64,000 nt of DNA from Xylaria sp. FL1777 (GCA_022578965.1 MU400524.1:372001-436000), one strand, 5' to 3'; counted from the first letter of the stretch, positions 1 through 13,200 are shown. Program-made: numbers and translations. The notes: a model not told the origin generated them from the letters alone.

Positions 1-3000
1 CCCCTCTATTAAGCAACAGCAGCGCTAGCTTTAAGTGGCCGACTCTTACAGCCGTCTCTAACGGCGTCGATCCGAAAAGAAAGGGGTGTTCTATCTCGGA
101 AGGTAGCCCTGAAACAGCATCTGAACTATGGTTTTTTGAGTACGGATGGGTTGCAGTCTCTTTTTCGTCGCTATTCGAGGCGGCGGAAAAAGAATATATA
201 TTCTCTCTACCGTGATCGTATAGGGCGTAGTCATAATAAGCCTCAGTTCCACGACACGCAGCAGGACTTTGACTAGCTATCATGGAGTATAGGTCTTCAC
301 ACAGCGCTTGTGTAGAAGTTCCCCCCTTTCCACATACGCGGTATAATCTGGTCCAGGTTCTAAAATCAAATGATTTTAGAAAATAGTGCTGCGAGAAACT
401 AGTCGCGGCAATTCTAGAATGAAATAAAACGTCACGTGTGGCGAATTCAGCGAAGGGGAACCTTGCTATGAAATCATGTGTCACCGCGATACTCGGGTAG
501 TTCCGCAATCCCTCGACATCGGCCGACCGTGCTTTGATATAAGCATAGCAACAATTTTTTAATCGATCGTGACTGCGACTTTCGAATTTGTCTTCAAGAT
601 CAGGCCAGAGTTCAGAAATACCGCCATCCTTAATAAGGAAGTCTGGGACAGATTCGTGAATAAACTGAACTGTAGGGCGATATGAATTGGTGACCTCGGC
701 AAGTCCTTTCGAGGAGGTCAAGACAAACTGTTTCATATGATCCATTGTGAGCTCCTTGGGATCCCATTCGGCCAGGTCATTCTCTTCTGGATCAAGTTCG
801 GCTAATAGTGCGTAATAATATTCCTGGGGCTTTAAGGGCTCTCTGGCGTAAAGTATCCATTGTATAGACAGCAAAAGCTCATCTACGTTCTCGTTGTCCC
901 TCTTTAATATCTCCTTGAACAGTTCGCTCAATTTCGTAGGGATCTCATTGAGTCTCTTATTCACTGCAAAGATCCGGCCGCGTCGGTGCTCCTTGTTTAA
1001 AATGGCAACGACTAGGACAACCCACATGAAAACACCAGCTGCTTTCCGGAGAAGCGTGGCTCTGATTTCCGGCACAATCTTCCCCTCACCAACATTAAGC
1101 GTATGAACCACATACTCTTCGAGATCTCGGCTGTGGCCGTCTTGGGCTTCCAGCGTCAACGTTAGACCAGACTCGATAAATATGGATGGATAATGGCGGC
1201 TTGAGAAGCAGATGAGAAGTTTCACGTTCTTTTCCGAAGCAGACTTCCCAAGTCGCTCGAAGTACTCAAGCATGTCATATACTTCGAATTCATTGCACTC
1301 GTCAAGAGCATCAACGAAGCACATCAGCTTCTGTTGGCCAAGCTGCATTATTGCATTGAGGAAAATGTCCTGAAGAGTCCCGTTATCCCACTTCATATTG
1401 CCCTTTGAAACTTCACGAAGCAGGCGATCCTCAAGCACTAGATGGAGATCTGGTAACTGTTGAAGTAGCTGGAGCAATAGGGAACGGTACATCCCCTCAG
1501 TTGACTTCTCCAAATCATCTCCTCTTGCGTTGAAGAAAAATGAGATAGCGTTATGATTGTTTTTCAAATTTGTGTAGATGTATTTCATTAGTGTTGATTT
1601 GCCAGCACCCGGCTTTCCCCGTATCCTGTGTGCATAGAACGTGTTAGTCGAGACCTGTAAGTTCAATCTTCTAAAGCGTGCTGGTCCATACAGGAAAAGA
1701 AGATAAAGGAATCAGGCAGGTGGGGCTTCAATACCTACCATAAAAAGCCATGGTGCTGATGATAGTTGTCCGGTTCTAGCCATGCTAAATAGACGGAGTG
1801 ATATACAATCCACTCGCAGGTCTTGTCGTGTGGTGGCTTTATATTCAATTCCCGAGAGACAATGCTGCCAAAGCTTAGTGAATTCATTAGGGCTGTTCTT
1901 TGATCTGGAGATAGTTTCTTTCCAACTAAGACATAATTAAAAGCTAAAGACGGTCTAGTTGTGAAGCGATAGACCCACCTACTTCAGACACTTGGCTCTC
2001 TGAGACAGGTATCGCGAGAATGAGCTTCTTGGCATATGCAGCGGCAGCAGCGGCCGCATATGGTTGCCATTGCTTATTCTTGTGGCTATCCGCGTAGTCA
2101 CAGATAGAGCGTATAACTAAGCATTGGTGGCTTTCTATCATCCCGGCCGCCTCCATCTCAAAACACAGGGCATTGAATCGTCTCACTAATTCGTTTCTTC
2201 TCTTTGGGGATTTGATGAGCGAGTTGCCAGATGCTATGACACCATAATGGATTTCAGGATCGTTATGTTCTCGAGGTGCTCTTTTGACCAGCTTTGATGG
2301 ACTGCACCCGTGACAGTAGTCATTTGGCCCAGAGTGCTCATATGTATTTTCAAACAGCAGGTCCTGGAGCGATTCTCTACTTGCGAAGGCTTTCATTCTG
2401 GGACTCTTGTCGGCTATTTGACGAATAAATTCCGGTATTTCAGATTCTTCCTCCATATGCCCTGCCTTTAATTTGCCAACGGCCATTCGAAGTTTCTGAG
2501 ACGGTCGGAGTGGAATTGCCGTTGTTTCGAAGTCGTCATAGAGAAGGTCTTTCTTCAAATCGTATTGGATTAGTCTTTCGCTGACTACGATATCACCTAG
2601 GCGCACATCAACCTTCCCAGCAATGCCAGCACCGCCAGCAGCTCCAACCACCAGATAATCCCGCAAAGAGGGGAAAGTCCTGTGCATGTCTTTTGCCACA
2701 GTAGCAGCATTGACGGTGCCATATCCGTCAATTGGTAGACCTGCAATAACGATGTTGTGGTTTCCAATACTACCAAGGGTATAGATGTTGGGGTCGCCCT
2801 CCTTCTGGGGTAGGTCTTGGTGCATTTCATCCAGCATGGCCCTGGCAGCAGCCTGCTCTTTGGGGAGCGCTGCGATCCAGCCAAAAGCGTAGTCATCGTG
2901 CGCGAGCCTTTTCCGCTCCCGGTTTTTTCTCATTCGCTTCGATTGGTGTCCGGCGACATCATGCTGATCTACGCATCTCTTATAGCTAGACGCTGAGTTC

Positions 3001-3002
3001 AT
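1..3002 (-). CDS. NLR-type receptor: phosphorylase-like domain, NACHT NTPase, ankyrin (3' end outside window)
   Basis: A STAND/NLR protein of the kind fungi use for non-self recognition. The start is the ATG at 3002. Residues ~38-340 form a PNP/UDP-phosphorylase-like domain (DYAFGWIAALPKEQAAARAM; VVGAAGGAGI; FEMEAAGM; RSICDYADSHKN). I infer introns at 1926-1978 and 1626-1738, which join the domain in frame to a linker and a NACHT module with Walker A (FLWIRGKPGAGKST, ~1585-1630) and Walker B (CFVDALDECN, ~1290-1320). The frame stays open to base 1. The last codons read GSTPLETAVRVGHLKLALLL, a typical ankyrin unit, so an ankyrin domain probably continues beyond the window. At least 945 residues lie in the window and no break is visible. 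The role in allorecognition or defence follows from the family; no specific ligand can be named. Confidence 0.9.
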
Positions 3003-3773
3003 TGTGTCTGTTGTTAATTGAAGAAAATAGGAGACTATTTTTCAGGAAAAAAAATAAAGATGAAATGAAAACGCAAAAGGCTCTATAGTCTCTAGCCTCC
3101 AGTCGAGATTGAAGACATTGGGAAATACATGTCTGACATCGACCATGGGCTTGGACAGAAAGCAAGTCCCAGCCACTAAAATTTACTTGGCCACTGTTTG
3201 CATGACTGGTTGGAGAGGCAGAAATACCCAGACGTCGTAAAACATCGTATCCAAATGTACTTCTGCATAGGTAGCCCGCAGTAATGGACTCAGGAGGGTA
3301 GCATCCCTGAAGGTAAGCGGCGATTGCGAGCATAAAAAAGGCAGGTCATGCGAGGAAACTTACGGACATGACCGGGCCTGTAGCTTCCGAATGAAGGTAG
3401 GTAGTCGAAACGGGAGGCAACCAGAACCTGAGGGCACTTGCCTGTATACATACCAGGTACCTAGGCTACCTACAAGGCATTCACACATGCAGCATGGAGT
3501 TGGAGTGAGGTGTGCGCACCAAATGAGCCATCTAAGTTCCTAAGTAGGTACTTACCCTAGTAGCGAATACCAGTAACGCTGTTAGGAATCCATTGAACCC
3601 AGCTCACTATGTATGTAGATGACTCAGTAGAGTCCTGCATTACCTAAGTACACATAAGTTCAGTCGAGGTTGGGTATGATTGGAGTTTAATCAGCATCGT
3701 ATATGTTTATCTCTTATATTACACCGTGAATCATTTTCATACCTGGTTCCATAAAGGCCACTCCATTCCTTCA
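3003..3773. other. Intergenic between the first NLR and EMC1
   Basis: No supportable gene. It contains CCTAGG/GGTAGG-type short palindromes (around 3400-3480 and 3540-3555). At about 3564-3610 there is a 40-50 nt segment related to one at 20604-20650 (see the repeat entry). Being upstream of the NLR start, it presumably holds that gene's promoter. Confidence 0.5.
3565..3609 (-). repeat. Degenerate SINE-like fragment, copy 1
   Basis: About 45 nt resembling 20604-20646. In the best block (CAGTAACGCTGTTAGG against CAATAGCGTTATCAGG) all five differences are transitions. The reverse strand of the second copy resembles a pol III B box (GTTCGATTCC). Interpretation as a decayed tRNA-derived SINE is inference from a short match. 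Confidence 0.3.
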
Positions 3774-6700
3774 TTACATGGGAGCCTGCCATCGCATATT
3801 AATCTGCTTTTTCCGAACCTACGATAGATTGTTAGTAAACGAACGTAAATGGATGCAAATGGATGTAAATGGATGTGGGTTTAGGATATCCCAAAAAAAA
3901 AAAAACTTACCATAGGACCCAACCCAAGCACACCCAAAAATAGCGCTGCAACCGTAGCCAAAAGCGTGACCTTATTGAACCCCTTGCCGAGGATGTCGAA
4001 GGCCTGGGAGGGTGCGACCCTGGAGCCGAAGACGTCGACGCCGTACGCGAAGACGAGGCACGTGCTCTCGAGGATGGCGGGGGCCGTGATGATGCGGCGG
4101 ACGCCGAGGACGTCGCGCGCGTGGGAGACGGTCATGCGGGGGTCGAGCTCGATGGCGGGGACGTAGCGCGCGAGGCCCTCCTCGAGCTCGGCCGGCGTCG
4201 GGTCGCGGCCCACGGGGCGGCGGGGCTCGAGGAGCATGCGCGGGATGGCGATGATGGAGTGCGATTCCGGCAGGTACGCCAGCAGCTGTCTGATGGCGAT
4301 GCCCTGCCGCGTCTGTGTGACTGCTAGGGAGGTGATGGGGCCCGATAGGATGAAGGTCTTCGAGACGACTGAGGGGAGGGCTGGACCTGTGGGTATATCA
4401 ACCGGGTGGAGAGAGGAGAAGTTGGCCACGTCACCTAGGGGACCGCGGTCGTTGGCGAGTTCGGATTCGTAAAGGTCGGAGATGACGACCTGATAGCCCT
4501 TGAGGTTCTGTTCTTGGGAGTCACGTAGTTGGTATTGGCCGTAGTAAGTACACAGGAACCAATTCTCGGAGAGGGTGCATGCGATGTCCTTGGCGGGATC
4601 AACACCCTCATAGGACGAGGAAGCTAGAACTTGTCCAGACACGGTATCCAAAAGATAGGTAGATAATACGGAGGTCTTGTTGTCGACAGCAGCAACCACT
4701 ACTGTGTTGGGATTTAAGTACTTGTATTTGACTGTCCTGTCACCGAGGACCCGGCCAATAGAGGCGATGGGGTCATGCTGTGGGCGAGTCGCGATGTCAA
4801 CAATGTGTTGTCCAGCAGAAGGGGAGAAGCTCCAGACTGGGACCGCAGAGGCTAGCTGATCTTTCGCCATATAATCAAATCCCTGAATTTCGTTCTCGCT
4901 CATGCGAGTGACTATAGTCTGTTTGGGAGCCCAAGCGATTTGAACGTCGCTAAGTTTCCCGTTACGTTCGATAGGTAGAAGCCAGGGACCAGCATCACTA
5001 TCTACGATGATAGCAGCGTCGACCGGTGGGAATAGACTGGATGGCATAGCTTCAACGGTTTTGCCCGTATCTGATTTTACAATAATAAACTCGCCCTCAG
5101 AGCCACGAACGGTGACGAAGCCCTTGACATTATCGGCATGGATGGCCTTTACATCCCAATGCCTCCCGGATGGTGTCTCATTGGCATTTTTCGACCACAC
5201 AATTTTTCCATGATTACCAACATTGAGACCGTATAGCTTTCCACGCTTAGTTGCTAAGACGACAAGTTTGTTGAATCCAAAGCTATCCCTCTCGAGTTTA
5301 TCCGTAGACTCTGTGCTCTCGGAGCCGAGCACACTGCTGAGAAGACGTTTGGGGATAGATTGTAGGTAGGTGGGTAGATATTGGAGATCATTGATATGTC
5401 GGTTCACACGATGTACGTACGCCGACCATGGGTTGCTGTGAGCCTCGGCCTCGAGCGTCCTGGCCAAATCCTCCGACTCAGGAATCTCGGCCCAGGTAGC
5501 AGCCACAGCACCACTCAACCCCTCGAGGCGTGTCCAGCCAAGTTCGCCATTGACAATCTGTGTCCAATCATCAGAATCTGTCACGATGACGGCCCTCACA
5601 GCGTAGCTGTCCCCGGATTTCTTGATGACTTCGGAGACCCCATATAGAGCGTGAGGCTTTTCGGCCCCCAATTTCAGTGGCCAGCGAGCGAGAAGGCCAT
5701 GGGAAGCAGACGAGGTTACAGTAACCTCATCATCCGTCACTCTGGTGAAGTATACGTTGGCGCCGGATGAGCTTGTTGAGAAGGCACTTCCACCCTGAAG
5801 TAATGGAAGTTCGTATGCCTTCGTGATGGCGCTGCTCTTCAAATCAACGTGGAAAACGTCGCCTTTGTTGCCAGACTGTGTTCGACTATGTACTAAGAAA
5901 TGAGGTGATGATTGAATAGTATGTGGGGCATGGATCTCCACGTCTACCGTGTCCGTAGGAAGGGCGAATTCCTGCTTGCTCTTGAGACCGAGGACATTGA
6001 CCTTAAGATGAGTCATCGCGTTGTCTGTCCACGCGACAATAGGGGCAGCCGAATTAGCGCCCACAAACATGACGTCTTCGGGCTTTTGAACCTCATTCTT
6101 AGTGCCGAGTGGGATCTCATCTAACTTCTTACCAGTCACGGTGTCCAGCACGACGACTTTCAAACTGTACGAGAGGAGCGATCCATGTAGAGTCACGACG
6201 AAGACCTTGTCCAAGCTGGTGCTCACTTGTAAAGGGACGTCCTTATTCACCTCTCTATGTTCCCAGACGACGTGGCCCTCCGTCCCGCGTATTCTTCTCG
6301 TGACCGTTGCACCAAGCTCTTGGTGGAGAGCTAATACATCCTTCCCCCCTCGTTCGGTTATCTCCATGACCTCAACATCTTTAACCGCACCATTGAAGTC
6401 CAGGGACCAGACATTGCGGCCAGTCAGAGCGTCCCACGAACTCACAGAACTACCGTATGCGCCGACTAACCATGTCTGGTCCTCGGCGGCGCGCAGAAAC
6501 CCCCCGCCGTCGGTGACGTTGCCAGCGAGCAACTGTCGCCATACGAGGGCGCCATTACTGGGATTGACGGCACCAAGCACGCCCAGGTCGCTAAGGGTGT
6601 ATAGAAGGCTGGCCTTCTCTTCTGTTCGAGGTCGGTGGAAGAAGGTGGTTTCGCGCTGGGGGACGCCGAGGAGCTCGTGGTGGTAGTCGATATGGCCAAC

Positions 6701-6781
6701 CTCGTCCTGGAAGACGGCGCGAACGCTGGCGGGCAGGGCGAGGAGAACAGACAGCGAGAGCGCCTGGAAGGATAAGTACAT
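3774..6781 (-). CDS. EMC1: ER membrane protein complex subunit 1
   Basis: Large lumenal subunit of the ER membrane insertase (EMC), which inserts tail-anchored and multipass proteins. The ORF begins with a signal peptide (MYLSFQALSLSVLLALPASV), then the family N-terminus VFQDEVGHIDYHHELLG and PQQ/beta-propeller-like repeats (GALVWRQLL, GRNVWSLDF, GKIVWSKN). The C-terminal EMC1 domain contains RRPVGRDPT and VFAYGVDVFGSRVAPSQAFD, and a membrane helix lies near the end (VTLLATVAALFLGVLGLGPM). A naive reading ends in FFFFGIS. I infer a final intron at 3819-3910 (GTAAGT, then A12 on the plus strand, branch CTAAC, TAG) and a last exon at 3774-3818 ending VRKKQINMRWQAPM. That cytosolic tail fits the family. 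Total about 971 residues, the usual length. Confidence 0.93.
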
Positions 6782-7466
6782 CTTGTTAAGACGGAGTCAT
6801 GTGCAAGGGCGCAAATATTACTATAGTGGTGGTTGAAGAGAAGAGAGCTGAACAAAACGCCCGAACATTGGCCGTGGCATCAGGCAAGCAGCGCAACAGT
6901 TGAGATGTAGATACATGAAGCTAGCTAAGCAAGTAATCAGTGACGTTTTTCGATAGCAGCAGCTTTGTACTTTGCTTGGCGTTCTGACAGTGGGGATGCT
7001 CACTATCCCTTATCGCTACCAGTTGTTATCGGTCAACACCAGCTGCTGACTTGCTGGCTCCTTACAGTAGGCATAGCAGTTCTATTTATGTATGCATCCT
7101 ATCAGGTATAAAATAAAACAAGTCAAGTTGTGATATAATTAACGTGAAATTGATCTAGCAGATGAAATGCTCGTTGCTGTGAGGTCATTAATATGATTTC
7201 AGAGACCATATCTAACAGCACGACATTCGTAGTCAATCATTAGTGTACACATAGATATCTCGAAACTATCACCTGCCGTCTTGCTCGGTGTCGAATCCCT
7301 TCACTCGCAGAACACACAATTTTCATCATTATTAGCAAGACAGATCCCATTCTCTTCCACGGAGAGACAAGATGAAGCGTCCGGGCATCCGAACATGACA
7401 GGGAAATCCGGAAAGAAAACAAGGCAATGAGGCTAAAGTATTAGGTACAAGGAGTGATCGTCGCAA
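6782..7466. other. Intergenic: EMC1 promoter and 3' region of the zinc-finger gene
   Basis: 685 bp with no convincing gene. EMC1 starts at 6781 and reads away, so this stretch should hold its promoter. The 3' end of the PARP-type zinc-finger gene abuts at 7467. Small ORFs here have no recognisable sequence. Confidence 0.5.
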
Positions 7467-9032
7467 TTACTCGCTATCATCGGCTTTACTGTTTAGAAGG
7501 TTAGAAATAGGACAAACGCAAGTCGACATTAGACTTACGCTTTGGAGCTGCGACGTTTGCCACCTTTCGGGGTAGTAGTAGCGGTAGCAGCCTTCGACTT
7601 GCGACTAGCTTTGCCCTTTACTGCCGTCTTGGTGATCGGTTCGTCATCATCTTGCTCCTCCTCGTCTTCAGGGGGAGGAGATGGCTCCTTCTTGGCCGCC
7701 TTTTTACCTCTGCTTTTCTTAGCAGGGGCTGGTTCCTCGGGTTGCTCAACTTCCTCATCATCATCCTCGTCAAGCTGTTTGGTAGTTTTGCGAACGGCTT
7801 TTGTCTTCTTAACGGGCTTTGCCACCTCATTCTTCTCCCGCTCGCCCTCATCATCCTTCTTAGCCTTACGGCCAGCTCGAGCCTTCTTTACTGGTTGGAC
7901 TTCTTCCTCCTCATCTTCCTCAACTTTCTTGGCTTTACGGCCAGCTCTGGCCTTTTTCTTTACCGGCTCGGGCTCCTCCTCGTCTTCTTCTCCTTCGTCC
8001 TCGGCCTTTTTGCGGCCACGCTTGGCACCGGCAGCCTTCTTCGGAGCAGCCTTCTTTGGAGCCGTGGCATCTTCATCGGCCTAACTCAGCAAGTAAGTGA
8101 AGTGTAAAGTAGAATAGACATGGACAACCTTACCTCGTCCGGATCGGCTTTGGCCTTCTTAGCACGTCCTCGAATTGCCGTTTGGCCAGGTTGGTTGAAC
8201 TCGGGATCCTAATATCATGGTTAGGCAGCCATAGGATGAAAGATTGAGCACGCACATGATGGCCATAAAGATGGGCATTGAAACAGTAGATCCCGTATAT
8301 TCGCATAGCGCTCCAGGATATGCAGTAAGAAAAACAAATTTAGAGTGAGACTCACGCCATTGAAATCCTCAGCATCAATATGACCCTGGCGCACAACGCG
8401 CTGGATTTTGTCTTGGATATCGGGGTTGCTGTTATACAATCAGTAAGGCGTGAGATGGCCATGGCATGAGAATGAGTTGTTCATACGGGATTTCGTCATA
8501 ACCGTCCAACAAATCCCAGTCGTAACCATCATCCTTTTTGATGGACTCCTGGAGATTCAAAATAGTCTTGCCGGAGACGCAGCCCCTGCAAGACAAGAGT
8601 CAATAAAGAGAACGCAAAACCAAGATGCTACCATCGAGTAGACCAGTAGACCAGTAGACCATACCAATGACGCCATTTCCAAGATCCGTGCTCTGTGCCA
8701 GGCATAACAAACCAGACACCGAAGCGCAGCTCGCCCTTGGTGATTTTGGTCTTGGCGTCTTTGCATACCTTATCCTGGCACCCGGCGCGGTTGTTGGGAG
8801 AGACCTCTATAAAGAGCGTTAGTGATCCGAGTCTATGAGTGAGCGTATCAGATGCTCAAGTAAATGCTGAATCTGCCCGAAAATGTTACATGACGGCGCA
8901 GATTGCCGAAGTGAGCTCGAAGAGACGGAAGAAGGGCTATAAGATGGAAGGGCTCGGACGCGACATGAGAGTCAACGAAACAATGCTGATGTTAGACAAA
9001 TAAAAAGCAAACACACCGATACGGTAAGACAT
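7467..9032 (-). CDS. PARP-type zinc-finger nuclear protein
   Basis: A seven-exon gene assembled from splice signals: 9017-9032, 8665-8806, 8487-8585, 8356-8428, 8134-8208, 7539-8080 and 7467-7488. It encodes 322 residues. Residues ~4-85 form a PARP-type finger: MSYRIEVSPNNRAGCQDKVC, then KGELRFGVWFV, then SWKWRHWGC, giving Cys, Cys and the HWGC ligands. The rest is low complexity: alternating acidic and Lys/Arg blocks with repeated KKARAGRKAKK modules and SRGKKAAKKEPSPPP, as in chromatin-associated proteins. No PARP catalytic domain follows. S. pombe Hpz-type proteins share this layout, so DNA-break binding in the nucleus is plausible, but this is family inference. The last exon rests on a 50-nt intron (7489-7538) and adds only KADDSE. 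Confidence 0.82.
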
Positions 9033-10226
9033 CTTGTCCCAAGTCCAGACAGCAGAGCTGCGAGGTACGATATGTGAGATGTGAGATGTAAAGCAGGTAA
9101 AATATGTCAGATGTGGATGGGGTGATGATGGAGTCGCGTTGCGATCGACGATGGAGTGGTCGGCGGAGATCAGACTTCGGTGTGAAACGTGACAAAGAAG
9201 ATTAGGGAGGGTGCTAACAACAACTGAGTGACTAAGGTTGGTTGGGGAAGACAAGAACAAGTCGGTTGATGTGCGAGAAAACAGGATCAGTCCAGCGTTT
9301 AATAAATGAGCAGGTCGCAACAAGAGGCAAAATGACTTTGTTGGCCTGGCGTTTTGGGAGGAGCCAAAGAAAGAAATGCCGGGGCGTGTTGCCTGAGAAG
9401 ACAGTCTAGGAGGTGTCAGTCTACCTACCTACCTAGACGGTACCTATCCTACATACCTACATACCTACCTAAGGTAGGTAGATAAGCGGTGGTGTTGGAC
9501 AGGCAAGGAGGTAAAGATACCTCGATACTTGGATGGACGAGACGCGTTTTTTCTGGTGGATAAACAACAACCTATACCTAATCTACCTATATGTACCTAT
9601 AAAGTGCGGTACACAGGTGCCTGCCGGCGGCCGATAAGACCTCTCTCGGTGCTGTATATAGGTCCTCATTTGGGTAAAAATACGTGGGTATCAAATTAAC
9701 GGCCAACATATAACCTAACCGAACGTCACGTTCTTTTTCACTTCCCTTTGCCTTTGGGCTCGAAAAATGATGACGTGATGTTTGTTGACGGCATCAGTGT
9801 CTATTTTTTTTTACAGGAAAGAAAATGTAGGATGGTGGAAGAAGGTAGCCAAGGGATGCCTGTCCAGGTGTGCATAGGGCGCCTGGGACACACTGTAAAT
9901 TCGCCACAGCTGCTATAACTACCGTAGTAGTCCAACGGCTCCGCATATCAACTGATGGTGCTGCGTAAGATCGCCAATTTCGAAATAATCTTATGAGCTT
10001 AGATTGAATAGAGCCTCTATTAGATTCTCAAACTTTAAAGGAGGTGGTTTTTTTTTTAACTTATGACAACTTGCCAGCCCAAACCTTAAGAAACACGTCC
10101 GAATAGAGCTATCATATTTCACATTTTCTGGTCCCTCCTACCGTAGCTACGCCATGCAAAGACCGAACCCTCGGCCACAGAATCTTCCTAAGCCCCGAAC
10201 ACGTACGTCTAACACCTAACCTGCTG
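9033..10226. other. Intergenic with CCTACCTA/TAGGTAGG tracts
   Basis: 1.2 kb without a gene. It carries the promoter side of the zinc-finger gene and the 3' flank of the ATR gene. Around 9420-9485 it has tandem CCTACCTA units ending in AAGGTAGGTAGATAAG, and further TACCTA copies at ~9570-9600. Nothing coding was recognised. Confidence 0.5.
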
Positions 10227-13200
10227 TTAGAGAAAAGGACACCAGCCGATATACATAGCCGATAGGTTCTTTGGGTCAACAGCTTGCTTGATAAGCTCAT
10301 CGACCTGCCCCTCCACACTAAGAGGAATGCTCTCGTCGGGAAGTAAGCCCTGGACTTTCCTCTTGATGCTCTGCACCACGCTCTGAGGGTTAAGCCTAAC
10401 CACCTCATGCTTCTTACGTTTGTCTCTCTGAAGGTCTAGAGTGGGATCATAGATAAACGCTTCTAAGATCGTCATGAGCGTTTCCTCTTGCTGCCGAAGG
10501 ATGCTCAACGTTAGCTCCGAGCACTTTCTAAAAGGCCCTTCGTATCCATATACGCCCATTGCAGCCACCATATTGTGTGTCAGTCGGAACGGAACTCGCT
10601 CGGGTTGCGTGAAGGTAAGGCCTTTGTCGAACAAGCAGTTAAAGTCGACGTGAAAAATACCACCATTTCTTTCTTCAAGAAGTACGTTCTCGCCATGACG
10701 GTCACCAAGCCCCAAGATTGTCCCCACCATCGACATGACAGCACACGACCGAGTATATCTGAGTCTGGCTGTAAACCAAGCAGACGGGTTGGGGAATTGC
10801 GATATGAACCAGTTGGGTAGTACTGATGGGAATAGGCCCAATACCTCGTCTGTGAATATTTTGAGATTCTTATTCCCCGTAGCGGCATTTGCCATCATTT
10901 GCTGCAGGCTGTGGTAATTAGGAACAATTCCACGTGAACGGTAGATGTTTAAGAGTATATCACGCAATGTTTTGAGACCGTCGACCCATTCAATAATGCC
11001 ACACTCCTCGTTGAGTGGTGTGACTGCATATGTTCTGATATATAGTTGCCGTCTGCTTGACTCTGCATCCCGTTTCAGCGATCGGTTAATCATACCATTG
11101 AACTCCATGAGTCGCTGGTCGGTTCGAAGATCGTCCTTGGGTTTGATCAAGAGTCCATAATTGACGCCATTCGAACCGCGAGCTGTAAGCTTCCGAGGTT
11201 TCGCAAGGGAACCGAGGACTAAAACCTCATCAAGAAATGAGGAAATGGTGATCACATCTCCCGAAAAGGCCTTATGCCGCTTTAAACCATCGGTCAGCGT
11301 GGGAAGTGTTGCGGTAAGGCATGCTTCAATAGGGACAACCAAAGGACAAGGTGTGCATTTATGATTAAAGCGCAAATCTCGCGTGATGCTCGCCATTGTG
11401 GTTCGATTACTCTGAAAATCGCCATTATTGCAAGCCAGGAGGAGTTGCTCTGCTAATCTCTCTCCTTTACGTAGTAGTGAAGGGAGACTGTAAGTGCCGT
11501 TCTCAACCTTGACATTACGGTCTTTGACATGAAGTAGAATCTGTTGACCTCGCGCCTTGCGCTCCGAGGAAGCCTGTTTAGTAGTCATGATTGCAAATAG
11601 GCTCCACAACGCCTGCCTAGGATACGCTTCAACGACTTTCAAGATGATCGCTTGTAGCACCCTGAAAACATTCGGGTTAGGATGGGCAATCCTTGCAACG
11701 AGTTGAGGTAGTGTTGTATAGAATACATATGCGGGGAGGCGGTCGAGATGCTTGCGTAAAATACTATGCAGGGCTTCGAGTTGGCTCTTTCGGCGATGGA
11801 GAAGCTCTTGGGAAAGAGACACTTTCCCTTCAGGTGCTTTGTCGAACTGAGCGCCAAGCTCCAGCCACAGAGTTAGAATTCGAGGTAGAGTTTGATATAA
11901 GTATTTGGTTCCGTAATTGAGAGATCTCAGGTAGTTCTCAATCACAAGCTTTGAAACCTCTCCTGTGAGGTATTCGTCACTCTGGTCATCCGGCTTCAAA
12001 GCCCTTTCGGACTCCAAAACCTTTTTGTAGTGTCGGCCAACATAGTAATGACCCTTTTCCCACTGGCTAAAAATCTGGGGAATTGCTCGATACTGTTCCC
12101 TCAACGCTGAAGCATTGGTTTGGCCTGCATTATCCAGCCACTTTGCGAGAAGTAGTTTCGCACGAGCAGTTAACATGTTCTGCTGCGTACCGATGTTTCT
12201 ATCAGAGGCATCATGTTCACTGAAGCTGTGCTGAGAGAAAACTTTGCCATCGATAGCACCCTTGAGGGTTTGTATAGCCTTCCTATTATATCCCTCCTTC
12301 CACAAAAGACGGGCATTCTCTATGGTAGCCGACTCGTCGCCGAGTTGCGAGGCACGAAGAACAGCGTTAAAGGATTGGTGCATTGAATTGGCCTTCCTAG
12401 CAAGGCGAGCGCTAGATAACCAAAGCGCTGATATGTCCATGTCGCCAAAGCGAGGTCTTTCAAAATTAGTTATTCGCAAAATTGACAGAATATCAGGAGC
12501 CTTACCGTGATAATTCCATGGCCGCTCGGCGAATGCTTAACACATACTGCTTATCATTCACGTAAGATCCGAGGACTTCAAGTCGTCGGCCAAGTGACTT
12601 TAGGATGTCTTGAGGATGCTGATCTCCATCATTATTCACGCCAGCAATGAGTTCGAGATCGGTCAGTACATGCGCTCTGAGTATAGACTCATGACAAGCT
12701 TGTAGAGATGCAGTTTTTGAAGAGGTCATGGACGAGCCAACTCTGTCTCGCATGGTCTTCACGGCTTGGACGAACTCCTTCGTCCATCCACTCTGAAGAT
12801 ATAGGAGTGCTTGAGCTATAGACACGTTAAAGTCTTCAGAGGGATCTCCTTGATATTTGCTGAAAAACTTCTCCATTGTCTGCCATCTGCCAGTTGCCCA
12901 AGCAGCTTCTACCGCATATGGTACTACGCGGTTAATAGTGGCGGCAGCCGTATGCTTCTCAATCCCTTCGACGTAGTTAAGTAGTACATCTAAAATGTAA
13001 TTAATACAGAGTAGATAAGGCAATCTCAACTTGAACATACCATGCTGTCCTGATTCCTTTAGGCAAGTAAGCAGATCGATTTGGACATCGATATTATCCG
13101 GCTCTTCGGCAAGTTTGATTTCATACCAAGTTTGAGCTGCGGCCCACCTTCCCGCCTTTCGGTGACTCAAAACTTGTTGCTCGATATCAAGTACTTGAAG

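Noticed and set aside
2986..3333. 115-codon minus-strand ORF upstream of the first NLR
   Set aside because: It overlaps the NLR start in another frame and has no recognisable sequence; the NLR start at 3002 is sufficient.
7542..8107. Plus-strand Ser/Leu-rich ORFs
   Set aside because: Antisense shadows of the low-complexity Lys/Glu-rich exon of the zinc-finger gene.
8637..8660. Three AGTAGACC tandem units
   Set aside because: They lie inside intron 2 of the zinc-finger gene; a short simple repeat with no sign of function.
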